64,000 bases of DNA from Nostoc parmelioides FACHB-3921 (GTDB lineage Bacteria; Cyanobacteriota; Cyanobacteriia; Cyanobacteriales; Nostocaceae). Shown piece after piece: positions 8,723-16,994 of the stretch. A program made the translations under genes and the position numbers. The notes beneath the pieces are model-generated. The model saw only the letters and a program-made list of their open reading frames with translations. It made no database searches and had not been told where the DNA came from. Numbering within the stretch: the stretch's first letter is position 1; each line of letters begins with the position of its first letter. The stretch covers positions 1-64,000 of the forward strand of contig NZ_JACJQL010000031.1 of assembly GCF_014696625.1 (NCBI RefSeq), given 5' to 3'.

Positions 8723-9514
8723 CTACTCAATTTGAATAGAAGTAGGCGCGCCACCGATGGGTGATTTACCAATTAAGGGTTTGCGGAATTGGGTGTAGAT
8801 GCGATCGCGCCAGGCAAAAAAGGCTGCATGATCAGGGTTATCGGCTAATGATGGTACACCTTTACCTGCAATACTGGCGGGTAAGTCTAAATAAGAACCC
8901 TCTGGGAATTTTAACAGTATTGATAAACCAGCTACAGCTAAATCAGCTAGAGTGGGTTCGTCCCCTGTTAAATAGGGACTATCTGCTAACAATAGTGTAA
9001 GTGCTTCTAGGTCTTGTTTTAAATCTGCGATCGCTGACTTAACCACATCTGGACTATAACCAACGCCAAAACCCAAAACTGTTAGCAAATCAGTTGGTAC
9101 ACCTTCAACTAAGGTTTTGAGGACATCTGGTGTGGAGGTAGGTAATAAGGCTTTGCGGAAACTTTGGTCTTGACTGATAGCTGAAAATAATGCTTTTCTC
9201 CCTTTAATACCGATGGACTCATCAGCCCATTCTTCTATTAATAAAGTTAAACCCCTTTGTTTGGGGTCTTGTGGTATGAGGGGACGGTCTGGATATTCTA
9301 AGTCTAAATACTTGGCGATCGCTGTTGAGTCGGAAATATATCTGTTACCATCTTTCAAGACTGGCACTTGTTTTTGTCCAGTTAACCTGAATAACTCTAC
9401 TTGTCCAATTCCTGGGGTGACCTCAATTTTGCGATATTCTAATCCTTTGTAATCGAGAATTAGCCGCACTTTCTCTGAGTATTGGGAGAACTCCCATTGG
9501 TATAATTCTAACAC
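8723..9514 (-). CDS. Glutathione S-transferase family protein
   Basis: 263 residues. The N-terminal thioredoxin-like domain (1-80) has the GST pattern YQWEFSQYSEKVRLIL, then QVPVLKDGNRYISDSTAIAKYL with the cis-Pro and the glutathione-binding Ser-Thr (ISDST). The C-terminal domain is helical, with LADLAVAGL as the usual N-capping box. Such proteins conjugate or reduce electrophiles and peroxides in the cytoplasm; the substrate is unknown. It is somewhat longer than typical GSTs (about 200-220 residues) because of an insert in the helical domain. Monocistronic as far as can be seen. Confidence 0.85.
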   Translation of the reverse strand: MLELYQWEFSQYSEKVRLILDYKGLEYRKIEVTPGIGQVELFRLTGQKQVPVLKDGNRYISDSTAIAKYLDLEYPDRPLIPQDPKQRGLTLLIEEWADESIGIKGRKALFSAISQDQSFRKALLPTSTPDVLKTLVEGVPTDLLTVLGFGVGYSPDVVKSAIADLKQDLEALTLLLADSPYLTGDEPTLADLAVAGLSILLKFPEGSYLDLPASIAGKGVPSLADNPDHAAFFAWRDRIYTQFRKPLIGKSPIGGAPTSIQIE

Positions 9515-9989
9515 AATTTATCTCTCTTTACGGATTAATCAATCAACTTCCTAATTGTAACTGTACTTTCAGTAAATTTCCGGTGTAAATCATTAATTTC
9601 CCACCTCATTTATCAGGGAGATAACGTCTATTTTTTCCTATTTATTTTTGTCAAATATCAATTTTTGTTCTATATTATTTTGGGAACGCCTATTTGCACT
9701 TCATCATCATTTGCACAGTAATTATATTTTGTTTTTACTGCTATAGTCTCAGCTTGTGCTGAAAAAACTAAATAGTTTCCTTTACCTATTACCTAAATCC
9801 GAAAAGTGTAATTAAGCCATGCTGCGTGAATAAAAATCAAAGCAGACTACTATACATAAATCCTATTTGGTTATTGAAAAATTTAAGTATCTGTGGACTG
9901 GAAATTACCCACCACAAAAGTAATACGATGGAAAATACCCATAGGCATACCTCAGAAATCCAGGATGAATCTCATATATTATTTCGGTG
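9515..9989. other. Intergenic region with a degenerate copy of the GGTGGGC palindromic repeat
   Basis: No gene seen. Bases 9867-9955 align with 11296-11381 (TTATTGAAAA.., AAGTATCTGT, CCCACCACAA, TAATACG, GG...AATACCCA), but the palindrome has decayed through many substitutions. Confidence 0.5.
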
Positions 9990-10137
9990 TTAAATAACGC
10001 GATGTGCAACTTATTTTTGAAACCCCTCTCCAAACATCTCCCCTGCAAGGAGAGAGGCTTTGAATCTTGCTCCCCTTCCCTCGTAGGGAAGGGGTTGGGG
10101 GTTAGGTTTGAGAGAAAGTTGCACACGGCGTTAAATA
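9990..10137. mobile_element. MITE-like element with inverted ends and 7-bp target duplication
   Basis: The element proper spans 9997-10130 (134 bp). Its ends are inverted repeats of the form CGCNNTGTGCAACTT (13 of 15 match). It is flanked on both sides by the direct repeat TTAAATA (9990-9996 and 10131-10137), a likely target site duplication. Inside are the perfect hairpin CCCCTTCCCTCGTAGGGAAGGGG and the pair CCTCTCC/GGAGAGAGG. It encodes no transposase, so it would be moved in trans. A chance reading frame of about 73 codons through it is not a gene. Confidence 0.7.
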
Positions 10138-10271
10138 CAAATTAGTTATCAGATTTTCCCATACCCAGCATATTTTTGAATACAAATCTTACTTCCGTGG
10201 TTAGATTTTGTTGGTTATAAAATGTTATAAATCTTTATGTAACCTAATTCCAATTAAAACAAACAAAAATT

Positions 10272-11057
10272 ATGAGGGTGAATCAAAGCAAGCTGCTGAC
10301 CAACTTGGTAGGTGTAGTGACTTTAGCAGGCGTTAGCCTCTCAATTACCTTACCATCTGGAGCAAGAGAAGTATTAAATCCCAATCCTACTATTTTCCAA
10401 GAAGCTCACTATAATCGGGGTCAACGGATTCAAGCAAATGTTAACCAGATAACAAAAGACAATAACAAGAAACAGACAGCACAAAATACAGGACGTACAA
10501 ATCCTAGACCAAGTATTTTTAACGAGCCTCCCTATAACCGTGGTAACCGTACCGCACCCACTCCAGTTACTCCCCCAGAAACCCAACCCACAACAGAAAC
10601 ACCCACAAAACAACCACCAGCAGCAGAAACAACTAACACAGATTCAAAAAATTTGTTAGCATTGGTGGAATCAAATAATTCTTTTACCACGCTCAAAAAA
10701 GCATTACAAGCAGCTGGGCTAACAGAAACTTTAAAAGGCAAAGATAACTTAACAATTTTTGCCCCTACCGATGCTGCATTTGCTAAATTGCCACCAGATG
10801 CTCTACAAGCATTATTACAACCAGATAACAAAGAAGTATTACTCAAGGTGCTAACTTACCATGTTGTCCCTGGTAATGTTTTATCCACTGATTTGAAATC
10901 TGGTGAAGTGAAAAGCGTCGAAGGTGGGACAATTAATGTAAAAGTTGATAATCAAGGTGTCAGCGTCAACGATGCGAAAGTAATACAGGCAGATATCAAA
11001 GCCTCTAATGGTGTAATCCATGCCATTGATACAGTGATTTTGCCAGCTGATTTGTAA
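10272..11057 (+). CDS. Secreted fasciclin (FAS1) domain protein
   Basis: 261 residues. A signal peptide is clear (basic start, VGVVTLAGVSLSITL core, cleavage near PSGARE). Next come two copies of a short motif, PTIFQEAHYNRGQR and PSIFNEPPYNRGNR, then a Pro/Thr-rich linker (95-120) and one FAS1 domain (about 125-261) with the H1-type signature LTIFAPTDAAFAKLP and the closing segment NGVIHAIDTVILP. FAS1 domains mediate adhesion at the cell surface. The duplicated N-terminal motif is unusual and may be a cell-wall or polysaccharide contact. A strong terminator follows at 11211. Confidence 0.88.
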   Translation: MRVNQSKLLTNLVGVVTLAGVSLSITLPSGAREVLNPNPTIFQEAHYNRGQRIQANVNQITKDNNKKQTAQNTGRTNPRPSIFNEPPYNRGNRTAPTPVTPPETQPTTETPTKQPPAAETTNTDSKNLLALVESNNSFTTLKKALQAAGLTETLKGKDNLTIFAPTDAAFAKLPPDALQALLQPDNKEVLLKVLTYHVVPGNVLSTDLKSGEVKSVEGGTINVKVDNQGVSVNDAKVIQADIKASNGVIHAIDTVILPADL

Positions 11058-11210
11058 GATTGTCATAGCCAAAATAAGTGGCTAAAAATTAAGGCTCTTG
11101 TACTCCACCCAATTAATTTTGACAGGTTAATGTCCAGATTCCCGACTTTTTCAAAAAGTCGAATATCGATGACCTATCATAATGTGTTTGCTGGACTACT
11201 AGTAAAAAAT

Positions 11211-11242
11211 CCCCCTTCAAAAGTAACGGTGAAGGGGGTTTA
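11211..11242 (+). terminator. Rho-independent terminator after the FAS1 gene
   Basis: Perfect 9-bp stem CCCCCTTCA/TGAAGGGGG with a 10-base loop, followed by TTTATTATTTAT. It lies 150 bases past the stop. A second hairpin, CGACTTTTTCAAAAAGTCG, lies between at 11143-11161. Confidence 0.8.
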
Positions 11243-11295
11243 TTATTTATAGGACTTATAGCGTTTCTTGATGTAGCTTGCCTGGCGTAGCCATA

Positions 11296-11393
11296 TAGGA
11301 ATCCGACTTGATTATTGAAAATATCTAAGTATCTGTAGGGTGGGCATTGCCCACCACAACCATGATACGGTGGGCAATGCCCACCCTACGTAT
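11296..11393. repeat. Palindromic repeat with GGGTGGGCATTGCCCACC arms
   Basis: GTAGGGTGGGCATTGCCCACC at 11336-11356 faces GGTGGGCAATGCCCACCCTAC at 11373-11393, making a long near-perfect hairpin; each arm is itself palindromic (GGGCATTGCCC). A decayed relative is at 9867-9955 and a fragment at 32540-32556. Confidence 0.8.
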
Positions 11394-11404
11394 ATTTCAA
11401 TAAA

Positions 11405-11458
11405 TATTTGAAATCCTTACACCCAGTCTCAAGAGAAAATCTGGGTGCGTAAGTCCTA
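11405..11458 (-). repeat. Copy of the AGGACTTACGCA hairpin repeat (no octamer tail)
   Basis: On the minus strand this reads TAGGACTTACGCACCCAG, then a TTTTCTCTTGAGA loop, then CTGGGTGTAAGGATTTCAAATATTTA. It matches the copy at 5171-5254 part for part but lacks the CCCCTAAA tail. Confidence 0.75.
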
Positions 11459-11503
11459 ATTTAATTTCTTCATTAACCTAATTGAACAGAGTTAAATTAC
11501 GAA

Positions 11504-11662
11504 TTACTTCTTGGCAATTACCCACACTGCATGAATAATTCCCGGAAAATAACCGAACAAAGTTAAAAGTATATTAATCCAAAAATCCTTACCTATCCCA
11601 ACTTGTAGAAATACTCCCAAAGGTGGGAAGAAAATAGCGCATAAAAGACGAATTAAATCCAT
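11504..11662 (-). CDS. Pmp3/YqaE family small membrane proteolipid
   Basis: 52 residues: MDLIRLLCAIFFPPLG... followed by GIGKDFWINILLTLFGY and FPGIIHAVWVIAKK. The motif of two membrane helices around a short loop, with FPPLGVFL in the first helix and FPGIIHA in the second, is the Pmp3/UPF0057 signature. Family members modulate membrane potential and salt tolerance. A strong ribosome binding site, AAGGAG, lies seven bases before the ATG at 11662. Monocistronic. Confidence 0.9.
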   Translation of the reverse strand: MDLIRLLCAIFFPPLGVFLQVGIGKDFWINILLTLFGYFPGIIHAVWVIAKK

Positions 11663-11755
11663 ATTGATCTCCTTGTTAGTTAATCTTGATTAAAGAAACG
11701 TAAAACATTTGACTGGAGAATGAAGACCTCATCCAACGACCGAATACAAAACTAG

Positions 11756-12103
11756 TCATCCGCCACTAATTTTGGCTTTGTAGCCTAGCTTAATCAAGAT
11801 TTCTAAAATTTTCTGTTTATGTTCGCCTTGAATTTCAATTTCGTTATCTTTAACTGTTCCACCTGTACCGCATTGAGTTTTTAACTGTTTGACTAAATCC
11901 GCCAATACTTCAGGTTTAGTTTGAAAACCAGTAATCACCGTGACAGTTTTTCCTTTGCGTCCGGCGCGGGTAGCCTGTACTCTAACATTTTGTTGTTGTG
12001 GTGGTAGTTCGGGAGTTGGTCTTTCTAAAGCGGCGGAGTTGTCATTGCCAAATTCACGATAAACAAAGCGCTTGTCAGAAGATTTGGAATTGGAAGAAGA
12101 CAT
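11756..12103 (-). CDS. SUI1/eIF1-like translation factor (YciH family)
   Basis: 115 residues. The C-terminal 70 residues form the SUI1 domain: RKGKTVTVITGFQ, a basic beta hairpin, then LVKQLKTQCGTGGTVKDNEIEIQGEHKQKILEIL with the conserved CGTGGTVKD..I..QG motif. The first 40 residues are a Ser/Asn-rich tail followed by YREFGNDNSAAL. Bacterial SUI1 proteins are thought to act in start-codon fidelity or stress translation; the exact role is unsettled. It is divergent from trpB, with about 195 bases between them. Confidence 0.9.
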   Translation of the reverse strand: MSSSNSKSSDKRFVYREFGNDNSAALERPTPELPPQQQNVRVQATRAGRKGKTVTVITGFQTKPEVLADLVKQLKTQCGTGGTVKDNEIEIQGEHKQKILEILIKLGYKAKISGG

Positions 12104-12298
12104 AAAATTTACTGAATACGAAAAATTAGATGTGTCAGTGGTCAGTTGTTTTGAGATATTACGCCATACATTGATTACAAATTAGAAATTAGAAATTACG
12201 AACTGGTTTAATGTTTTCCTTGTGAAGTCACATTGCATTCTCTGTGCCTCAGACTTTCTTATAATAATTAAGTCTATCCCATCATCAAAAATCATTCC

Positions 12299-13540
12299 GT
12301 GACTACCACTCCCCTTTCTCCAAGTACCCCCTCAAATGTTCAGGTTCCCGATATCCAAGGACGCTTTGGACGCTTTGGCGGTAAGTATGTGCCAGAAACC
12401 TTAATGCCGGCTTTAGCCGAACTAGAAACAGCTTATCAAAAATACCGCCATGACCCAGGTTTTCAAGCAGAACTACAACAATTGTTGCGTGACTACGTAG
12501 GACGTGCCACACCGTTGTATTTTGCTGAACGCCTCACCGCCCATTATGCCCGACCAGATGGTACAGGAGCGCAAATTTACTTAAAACGAGAAGATTTAAA
12601 TCATACAGGCGCTCATAAAATCAATAATGCCCTTGGTCAAGTATTATTAGCCAAGCGCATGGGTAAGCAGCGCATTATTGCCGAAACAGGTGCTGGACAA
12701 CATGGTGTAGCAACAGCTACAGTCTGCGCCCGCTTTGGCCTGGAATGTGTGATTTATATGGGTGTTCACGATATGGAACGCCAAGCTTTAAACGTCTTTA
12801 GAATGCGGCTGATGGGGGCTGAAGTTCGTCCGGTGGCTGCTGGGACGGGAACTCTCAAGGACGCTACATCTGAGGCGATTCGGGATTGGGTGACGAACGT
12901 GGAAACTACTCACTACATTTTGGGTTCCGTCGCCGGGCCTCATCCTTACCCAATGATGGTACGGGATTTTCATGCAGTCATTGGGCAAGAAACTCGCGCT
13001 CAAGCTTTGGAAAAATGGGGTGGTTTACCCGATATTTTGTTGGCTTGTGTGGGTGGCGGGTCTAATGCGATGGGATTATTTTATGAGTTTGTGAATGAGT
13101 CATCCATTAGGTTAATTGGAGTAGAAGCAGCAGGAGAAGGTGTCAACACAGAAAAACACGCTGCTACCTTGACAAAAGGACGAATTGGTGTATTGCATGG
13201 GGCGATGAGTTATCTGCTGCAAGATGAGGATGGCCAGGTAATTGAAGCCCACTCGATTAGCGCGGGGTTAGATTACCCTGGTGTGGGGCCAGAACACAGC
13301 TACTTGAAAGATGTTGGTCGTGCGGAATATTACAGTGTAACGGATGAGGAAGCTTTGGCTGCGTTCCAGCGATTATCCCGCTTGGAAGGAATTATCCCCG
13401 CCCTGGAAACAGCCCATGCGATCGCCTACTTAGAAACCCTCTGTCCCCAACTTGAAGGTAGCCCCCGCATTGTGATCAACTGCTCTGGACGTGGTGATAA
13501 GGATGTCCAAACTGTAGCTAAGTTTTTAATCCCACAATAA
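12299..13540 (+). CDS. trpB: Tryptophan synthase beta chain
   Basis: 413 residues, standard TrpB1 length. It condenses indole (from the alpha subunit) with serine to tryptophan. The PLP lysine lies in HTGAHKINNALGQ, the phosphate-binding glycine loop is GGGSNAMG, and the C-terminal INCSGRGDKD is intact. The start is GTG at 12299 (MTTTPLSP...), supported by similarity to the family N-terminus. trpA is not adjacent. trpC is 14 kb away on the other strand, so the pathway is scattered, as is common in cyanobacteria. A weak hairpin GGCGATC/GATCGCC at 13645-13663 follows, without a T-run. Confidence 0.96.
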   Translation: MTTTPLSPSTPSNVQVPDIQGRFGRFGGKYVPETLMPALAELETAYQKYRHDPGFQAELQQLLRDYVGRATPLYFAERLTAHYARPDGTGAQIYLKREDLNHTGAHKINNALGQVLLAKRMGKQRIIAETGAGQHGVATATVCARFGLECVIYMGVHDMERQALNVFRMRLMGAEVRPVAAGTGTLKDATSEAIRDWVTNVETTHYILGSVAGPHPYPMMVRDFHAVIGQETRAQALEKWGGLPDILLACVGGGSNAMGLFYEFVNESSIRLIGVEAAGEGVNTEKHAATLTKGRIGVLHGAMSYLLQDEDGQVIEAHSISAGLDYPGVGPEHSYLKDVGRAEYYSVTDEEALAAFQRLSRLEGIIPALETAHAIAYLETLCPQLEGSPRIVINCSGRGDKDVQTVAKFLIPQ

Positions 13541-13827
13541 ATCTATCTTTAGATAGATATTTTCTTGAAGATTTATAAATTTACGCAGGCTGTTTTGCCG
13601 CATTTTTCGGGAAAATTTAGGGAAAAATCAGACTTATAGGGGAGGGCGATCTGAGCGATCGCCTTCTCATTTATGAAAATCTAAGAATTTAAAAGTTATC
13701 AGAGAATATTCAAAGGGATAGGGATAGAACCAAAGATATACAAAGCCACAGCAAATTTGTTCAAATCCAGGCGGTTTGTTTAGATGAACAGGAAGTTTAC
13801 TCTCAGCAACTACGTCTGTGATTGCTA

Positions 13828-14562
13828 ATGCTTAAAACAACAATTTACGCCGTTGCGTTAGGAACTTTCGCTCTCACCAGTGGGGCGAGTGCAGTTTCTC
13901 TCCAAATTCAATCTCCTGCACCCAAGTCTTCATCTATTTCTAGCGATCGCCTTCTCGCACAATACAGTTTTCCCAGACAATATAATCGTCGTCCCATGAG
14001 ATATCCTGGGCAATCTTATCCTCAAAGACCCTATAATCCCTCAGGTGGGCAAAACAGCCCCCGAAATCCCTCAAGTGGACAAAATAACCCTTCCAGTCCT
14101 TCAGGTGGACAAAACAATCCTTCCAGTCCCTCAGGTGGACAAAACAATCCTTCCAGTCCCTCAGGTGGACAATCAGATAGCAACTCAGCTTCTATAGAAC
14201 AGGCAGTCTTCGCGCAAGTTAATCAATACAGACAGTCTCAGAACTTACCAGCACTAACCCGGAACGCTAGTATTGACGAGCAAGCCAGGATTCACAGCCA
14301 AAACATGGCTAGTGGTAAAGTTCCCTTTAGCCACCAGGGATTCGATCAGCGTGTGAAAGCGCTGAATATGCCCAACAAATCCGCAAGTGAAAACGTTGCT
14401 TATAACCAAGATAAAGACCCAGCAACACGCGCAGTCCAAAGCTGGCTCAAAAGCTCAGGACACCTAGCCAATATTAAAGGTAATGCCAACTTGACTGGGG
14501 TCGGTGTTGCCGTCAATGGTCAAGGTGTAGTTTATTTAACCCAAATTTTCGTTCGTTCTTAG
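13828..14562 (+). CDS. Secreted CAP/SCP (cysteine-rich secretory protein-like) domain protein with Gly-Gln repeats
   Basis: 244 residues from the ATG at 13828 (a TTG two codons upstream is less likely). Signal peptide: MLKTTIYAVALGTFALTSGASA. A low-complexity linker holds five 10-residue units of the type PSGGQNNPSS (14038-14190), almost identical in DNA sequence. The C-terminal CAP domain (about 122-244) shows RIHSQNMASGK, FSHQGFDQR, SENVAYN and SGHLANIKG, with the histidines and glutamate of the CAP cavity. Bacterial CAP proteins are secreted; the role is unknown. A shorter paralogue lies 550 bases downstream. Confidence 0.88.
   Translation: MLKTTIYAVALGTFALTSGASAVSLQIQSPAPKSSSISSDRLLAQYSFPRQYNRRPMRYPGQSYPQRPYNPSGGQNSPRNPSSGQNNPSSPSGGQNNPSSPSGGQNNPSSPSGGQSDSNSASIEQAVFAQVNQYRQSQNLPALTRNASIDEQARIHSQNMASGKVPFSHQGFDQRVKALNMPNKSASENVAYNQDKDPATRAVQSWLKSSGHLANIKGNANLTGVGVAVNGQGVVYLTQIFVRS
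14038..14190 (+). repeat. 30-bp in-frame tandem repeat, five units
   Basis: Five copies of a 30-bp unit (TCAGGTGGACAAAACAATCC...) coding for PSGGQNNPSS. The middle units are nearly identical, so copy number is probably variable by slippage. Confidence 0.85.
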
Positions 14563-15107
14563 AACTTTGAGGGTGCCAATTACCGGAAGAGGCAGGGGGG
14601 AAGGGAGCAGGGAGCAGGGGGAGCAAGCCCTTTTCCTCAACGCGAGTGCGGAGCGGAACATGAAGAGAAGTCTGAGCGCCGGAAGCCGGCGCTCAGAACT
14701 TCGGGGTACAAGCCCCGCCCTTCTAGGGCGCTTGACCGGGGCGGAGTACAAGCTCTGTCTCGGTTTTCCCCCTTGCTCCCGTTCGCGTAGCGTCCCGTAG
14801 GGAAGTTCGCCCGGAGGGAAACCCTCCTTGCGACTTCTCTTCCTGCCCCCTGCTCCTTTTCCTCTTGCTGACCTATTACCCATTACCAGATTCCTCATCC
14901 GCTTGTGGATGAGGAATTTTAACCACAATATAGTTTTTTATGCTACAAATGGCGAACGAAATCGTTACGTGGTTAGCTGTGTGTGTAATTTTAGTAATTT
15001 GTCCCCACTTTTCAGGCTGATTAAACTGCAAAAGTATCCTGTTATATAACTTAGAAAGTAGAAGTTAGAGTATAGGTCTTATAAGTATGTACACAAAGTA
15101 ATTCTTC
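14563..15107. repeat. GC-rich mosaic of palindromic repeats between the two CAP genes
   Basis: Contains GGGAGCAGGGAGCAGGGGGAGC arrays, a perfect hairpin with 12-bp arms (TCTGAGCGCCGG AAG CCGGCGCTCAGA, 14671-14697), GTTCGCGTAGCGTCCCGTAGGGAA-type sequence and TTCGCCCGGAGGGAAACC. Base composition is far above the surroundings up to about 14860, then it becomes AT-rich. Reading frames on both strands of it have no ribosome binding site or protein-like composition. It looks like accumulated interspersed repeats. Confidence 0.6.
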
Positions 15108-15659
15108 ATGTCCCGACAACCTGCTTTTGGCATCGCTATAAGTATGCTTGTCCTTGCCGGAGGATTAATGGCTCCTCTAATACCAGGTCACTCTTCTACA
15201 AAAAACGCCACTGGTGATTCACCCTTGTCGATTTTTTCTCATCAGGTTGCTACGACTACTACTACAACCTTTCAAACTACTGCTTTAGAAAAATCAGTAT
15301 TTGAGCAGATTAATCGGTATCGGATAGCTAGAAGACTACCAAAGTTGACCTTAAATGCGAGGATCACTCAGCAAGCAAGAGTTCACAGTCGCAATATGGC
15401 TAGAGGTAGAGTTCCGTTTAGTCATCAAGGATTTGAGCAACGGGTTAATGCTATCCCTCTTCGCTACAACAGTGCTGCCGAAAATGTGGCTTTTAATCGG
15501 GGATATGACGATCCAGCAAACGAAGCTGTAATTGGTTGGATAGACAGTCCTGGTCATTTAAAGAATATCAAAGGCAATTTCAATATGACTGGTATTGGCG
15601 TTGCCACTAATGCCCAAGGGGAAGTCTATCTGACACAAATTTTCTTGCGTACTAGATAG
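15108..15659 (+). CDS. Secreted CAP/SCP domain protein, shorter paralogue
   Basis: 183 residues. Signal peptide (ISMLVLAGGLMAPLIPGHS), a short Thr-rich linker (ATTTTTTFQTT) and one CAP domain (about 62-183) with RVHSRNMARGR, FSHQGFEQR, AENVAFN and PGHLKNIKG. It is a clear relative of the gene at 13828 over the whole CAP domain but lacks the Gly-Gln repeats. The pair points to a local duplication followed by divergence of the linkers. Confidence 0.88.
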   Translation: MSRQPAFGIAISMLVLAGGLMAPLIPGHSSTKNATGDSPLSIFSHQVATTTTTTFQTTALEKSVFEQINRYRIARRLPKLTLNARITQQARVHSRNMARGRVPFSHQGFEQRVNAIPLRYNSAAENVAFNRGYDDPANEAVIGWIDSPGHLKNIKGNFNMTGIGVATNAQGEVYLTQIFLRTR

Positions 15660-15741
15660 ATGGAATTGTGGGTTTTTTAGACAATAATAATGTAGTGTCG
15701 GTGACTCGTCGGCAGATACTGCATATATTATTGAGTGATTC

Positions 15742-16371
15742 ATGACATTACAAGACTTCCAAGTGGGCGATCACGACCTTAGTGACGCGGCTGTTGCCGA
15801 ATATTTACAATCCGAGGCGATCGCTGTCGATACAGAAACAATGGGATTGTTACCCCAGCGCGATCGCCTGTGCTTAATTCAGCTATGCAATCCAGAGGGG
15901 AAGGTAACCGCAATTCGTATAGCCAGAGGGCAAACCACAGCCCCAAATCTCAAAAAACTCCTAGAAGCAACAAACGTCCTCAAAGTTTTCCACTTCGCTC
16001 GGTTTGATGTTGCTACTTTGCGTCACCATCTGGATATTCATGTCCAGCCAATTTTCTGCACCAAAATCGCCAGTAAGTTAGCCCGCACTTACACCAATCG
16101 CCACGGACTTAAAGATTTGGTACATGAGTTGGAACAAGTAGAACTAGATAAAAGCGCTCAAAGTTCGGATTGGGGAAACGCTGCGAATTTGACTGAAGCA
16201 CAACTCAGTTACGCCGCCAATGATGTCCGCTATTTACTCAGCGCCCAACAAAAATTAGTCGCCATGCTCAAACGCGAAGAACGCTGGGAACTAGCACAAC
16301 AATGCTTTCAAGTCTTACCAACAATTGTTTCCCTAGACTTATTACAGTTCAAAGATTTGTTTGAACATTAA
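15742..16371 (+). CDS. RNase D-like 3'-5' exonuclease
   Basis: 209 residues with the DEDDy exonuclease fold: AVDTETMGLLPQRDRLCLIQL (Exo I), VFHFARFDVATL (Exo II) and YAANDVRYLL (Exo III, with Tyr and Asp). RNase D trims the 3' ends of tRNA and other RNAs. The HRDC domains of E. coli RNase D (375 residues) are absent, as in many cyanobacterial versions. The ATG at 15742 follows the CAP gene by 82 bases. A heptamer array (16381-16413) lies just behind the stop. Confidence 0.9.
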   Translation: MTLQDFQVGDHDLSDAAVAEYLQSEAIAVDTETMGLLPQRDRLCLIQLCNPEGKVTAIRIARGQTTAPNLKKLLEATNVLKVFHFARFDVATLRHHLDIHVQPIFCTKIASKLARTYTNRHGLKDLVHELEQVELDKSAQSSDWGNAANLTEAQLSYAANDVRYLLSAQQKLVAMLKREERWELAQQCFQVLPTIVSLDLLQFKDLFEH

Positions 16372-16380
16372 ATTAATTGT

Positions 16381-16413
16381 TAGTCAACAGTCAACAGTCA
16401 ACTGTTAACTGTC
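16381..16413. repeat. Short tandem heptamer repeats (GTCAACA/ACTGTTA)
   Basis: Three GTCAACA-type units followed by ACTGTTAACTGTCAAC. They form an inverted arrangement that could fold downstream of the RNase D-like gene. Confidence 0.8.
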
Positions 16414-16448
16414 AACTATCTAAGCAAAGAACCAATCACCAATGACTA

Positions 16449-16904
16449 CTAAACTTCCTTCCTCTGATTCTCTAAATGATTTTGCATTCGAGAAACAACG
16501 TTGTAGTCGTCTGCACCTGCGGGAGTTCGGGACTCAATAATTCCTTCGGTAGGGCCGCCAATCGCCTTCCATGCGGCTAAACCACCCTTGAGTTCAGAGA
16601 CGCGTTCAAAACCAGCTGAACGCAAAAGATTTACTGCTTGGGAGGTTTGCTCATCACCTGCACCATAAACATAAATATCGCGGCTTTTCTCTAAAGACGA
16701 TGAGGCTCTGTCTACCAAGTCCTCAATGGGCATTGCCATCGCACCCATAATATGACCATCATTATAGGTAGAGCGATCGCGTACGTCCAGTATTGTAAAA
16801 GCTGGTTCACCCCACTCTAAACGAGACTTGAGTGCATGAGCATCAGACTGTGGTTCAATGGGTGGTTGCTGAGGAATAATACGGCCTAATGGATTATTAG
16901 TCAT
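16449..16904 (-). CDS. Rhodanese-like domain protein lacking the catalytic cysteine
   Basis: 151 residues, one rhodanese domain (about 25-125): TILDVRDRSTYNDGHIMGAMAMP and SAGFERVSELKGGLAAWKAIGGP are typical. The active-site loop, which normally reads (V/I)xYCxxGxRS, is YVYGAGDEQT here, so the sulfur-carrying Cys is missing. The protein therefore should not act as a sulfurtransferase and may bind or sense anions or act as a regulatory domain. It contains no cysteine at all. No operon partner. Confidence 0.85.
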   Translation of the reverse strand: MTNNPLGRIIPQQPPIEPQSDAHALKSRLEWGEPAFTILDVRDRSTYNDGHIMGAMAMPIEDLVDRASSSLEKSRDIYVYGAGDEQTSQAVNLLRSAGFERVSELKGGLAAWKAIGGPTEGIIESRTPAGADDYNVVSRMQNHLENQRKEV

Positions 16905-16994
16905 AACCTAACTATTAACTGCTAATGGAATTAACAGTAATTTAGCTAAGTTCATTCGTTGATTTTCTCTGGCTGTGGTATGAATATTGTCTAT

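Noticed and set aside
9905..10126. Leftward frame of 73 codons through 9905-10126
   Set aside because: It reads the inside of the MITE-like element (Pro/Arg/Glu-rich from GGGAAGGGG sequence), has no ribosome binding site and crosses the inverted ends.
13745..13770. GTTCAAATCC, a tRNA T-loop-like string
   Set aside because: No anticodon arm or acceptor stem can be drawn around it. No tRNA was found anywhere in the window.
14536..14928. Leftward frame of 130 codons and shorter rightward frames in the same area
   Set aside because: They translate GC-rich palindromic repeats; Arg/Gly/Ser-rich without protein-like pattern.
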